Shown here in pieces: positions 62,957 to 64,000 of a DNA stretch of 64,000 nucleotides. The notes below the pieces were generated by a model. It did not search any database, had not been told where the DNA came from, and saw only the letters and a list, made by a program, of their open reading frames with translations. Source of the DNA: an uncultured Pontibacter sp. (GTDB taxonomy: Bacteria > Bacteroidota > Bacteroidia > Cytophagales > Hymenobacteraceae); the NCBI GenBank assembly GCA_947499125.1, contig CANMMP010000001.1, positions 186,001 through 250,000 of the forward strand. The letters run 5' to 3'. A program made the translations under genes and the position numbers. The number at the start of each line of letters is the position of its first letter. The stretch's first letter is position 1.

Positions 62957-64000
62957 ATGAAGAAGATTTTATTCACGTTGGTAGCATTTTTAACCATCGT
63001 TGGAGCTTATGCGCAAACCGCATCAATTACAGGCGTTATACAAAGCGCCCAGGATAAAATGCCCTTACCGGGTGCCAGCGTTTTACTTGTAAACGAGGCT
63101 AAAGAAAGCACGATCGCTTCTATTACCGACACCGAAGGTAATTTCAGGTTTGAGCGTGTGGCAGCCGGCAACTATACTATAAAAGTAAACTACCTTGGCT
63201 TTAACCCTTTCAGCAGAGCCGTTGTTCTGGAAGGACAGTCAGTTAATTTAGGTGTTCTGACCCTTGAGGAAGCCTCAACTGCTATTGGCGAAGTAGTGGT
63301 AGTAGGCCGTGCACCGCTTGGCGAACAAAAAGGCGATACGGCATCGTTTAACGCCAAAGCTTTCAAAACTGCACCTGATGCGAGCGCTGAAGACCTGGTT
63401 ACCAAAATGCCAGGTATAACCGTACAGGATGGCAAGATTCAGGCACAGGGCGAAGATGTACAGCAGGTAATGATCGATGGCAAACGCTACACCGGCGAAG
63501 ACGTGAATTCAGCTGTCCGAAATATTTCGGCGGATATGATCGAAAGCGTGGAAGTGTTTGATGGCATGAGCGATCGCGCAGCCTTTAGCGGATTTGACGA
63601 TGGCAACCGCGTTAAAACACTGAACTTCCGTACCAAAAAAGACCGTCGTGTTGGTTATATGGGCAAAGTATCGGCAGGTTACGGTACTGATGACCGCTAC
63701 ATGGTGGGTGCCAGCTTAAACTACTTTAACGGCAACCGCCGGGTAACTGTAACAGGCATCACAAACAACATTAATATGTTTGATTTCTCGGTTGGTGAAA
63801 CTCCCGGCGGCGGAATGCGTGGCCGAAGAGGTCGTTTTGGTGGCGGTTCGCCGGATGGTATCACAACCACAAATAACTTCGGCATCAACTTTAACGATAT
63901 GCTGGGCAAGAAAATGGAAGTAAGCGGTAACTATAACTATAGCAACCGCGATAACCTGAACAACCAGTATCGTTTCCGTGATTTCATTAACAGCGAAACC
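62957..64000 (+). CDS. TonB-dependent outer-membrane receptor (5' part; cut by window edge)
   Basis: The frame opens at ATG 62957 and stays open to the end, 348 codons. A signal peptide (MKKILFTLVAFLTIVGAYAQ) is followed by a carboxypeptidase-regulatory-like domain (ASITGVIQSAQDKMPLPGASV, TDTEGNFRFERVAAGNYTIKV) at ~20-110, then a plug-type region (TASFNAKAFKTAPDASAEDLV) and the beginning of the beta-barrel. This is the Bacteroidota TonB/OMP_b-brl architecture. A Gly/Arg-rich stretch (GGGMRGRRGRFGGGSPD) lies in an early barrel loop. Its substrate is unknown, and no SusD partner is visible. Confidence 0.9.
   Translation, partial: MKKILFTLVAFLTIVGAYAQTASITGVIQSAQDKMPLPGASVLLVNEAKESTIASITDTEGNFRFERVAAGNYTIKVNYLGFNPFSRAVVLEGQSVNLGVLTLEEASTAIGEVVVVGRAPLGEQKGDTASFNAKAFKTAPDASAEDLVTKMPGITVQDGKIQAQGEDVQQVMIDGKRYTGEDVNSAVRNISADMIESVEVFDGMSDRAAFSGFDDGNRVKTLNFRTKKDRRVGYMGKVSAGYGTDDRYMVGASLNYFNGNRRVTVTGITNNINMFDFSVGETPGGGMRGRRGRFGGGSPDGITTTNNFGINFNDMLGKKMEVSGNYNYSNRDNLNNQYRFRDFINSET

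Noticed and set aside
1..64000. CRISPR arrays, tRNA/rRNA genes, insertion sequences, integrases
   Set aside because: None found: no regularly spaced repeats, cloverleaf-like segments, or transposase or integrase motifs in any frame I could read.

Overview
The window reads as chromosomal DNA of a Bacteroidota bacterium, most likely of the Hymenobacteraceae (Pontibacter-like). The genus is an inference. Pointers are a fused CcoN-CcoO oxidase subunit, Bacteroidota-type -7 boxes (TAnnTTTG), DUF1206, DUF3127 and DUF4136 proteins, a TonB-dependent receptor with a carboxypeptidase-regulatory N-domain, and weak Shine-Dalgarno signals. No tRNA, rRNA, CRISPR array, insertion sequence or prophage gene was seen.

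Region 1 (1-22958, all minus strand) is a cell-surface polysaccharide locus. Read from its promoter side it runs wza - wzc (tyrosine autokinase) - fcl - gmd (GDP-L-fucose synthesis) - wzm - wzt (ABC export with a carbohydrate-binding Wzt tail). A markedly AT-rich block from about 16.5 to 1.08 kb follows. It holds two FkbM methyltransferases, a glycosyltransferase/O-acetyltransferase fusion, a membrane phosphoglycerol-transferase/GDPD fusion, eight further GT2-like glycosyltransferases and a GT4 enzyme. Another GT4-like gene is cut by the left edge. The AT-rich block looks like the strain-specific, probably acquired, part.

Region 2 (23.1-36.7 kb) is mixed: an outer-membrane protein, an HD phosphohydrolase with a Kef-type antiporter, a DUF4136 lipoprotein, a CoA-transferase, DUF1206, a sigma-54 response regulator followed by a very large hybrid histidine kinase with REC and Hpt domains, and a voltage-gated-type ion channel. 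The kinase and regulator contain every domain of a His-Asp-His-Asp relay.

Region 3 (36.7-48.2 kb, minus) is a complete cbb3 oxidase cluster: ccoI, ccoS, ccoNO, ccoQ and ccoP, then in a separate unit ccoG, ccoH and a TauE/SafE-like membrane protein. A Crp/Fnr-type regulator and an XRE-type regulator lie upstream. TTGA-N6-TCAA-type and other inverted repeats sit in front of ccoG and ccoI. A 580-base non-coding stretch at 48.2-48.8 kb carries two perfect DnaA boxes in inverted arrangement and tandem palindromes.

Region 4 (48.8-64 kb) holds housekeeping and accessory genes: an azurin-like lipoprotein and an L,D-transpeptidase, an M1 aminopeptidase, a DUF892 ferritin-like protein, a convergent cyanophycinase / isoaspartyl-peptidase pair, a DUF3127 SSB-like protein, AlbA_2 and GAF proteins, PIN-PhoH, DinB, an SRPBCC protein, DUF1232, DUF2062 and the start of a TonB-dependent receptor. 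Short words TATAGT/ACTATA and AGTATA/TATACT are strikingly frequent in the backbone, inside and outside genes.
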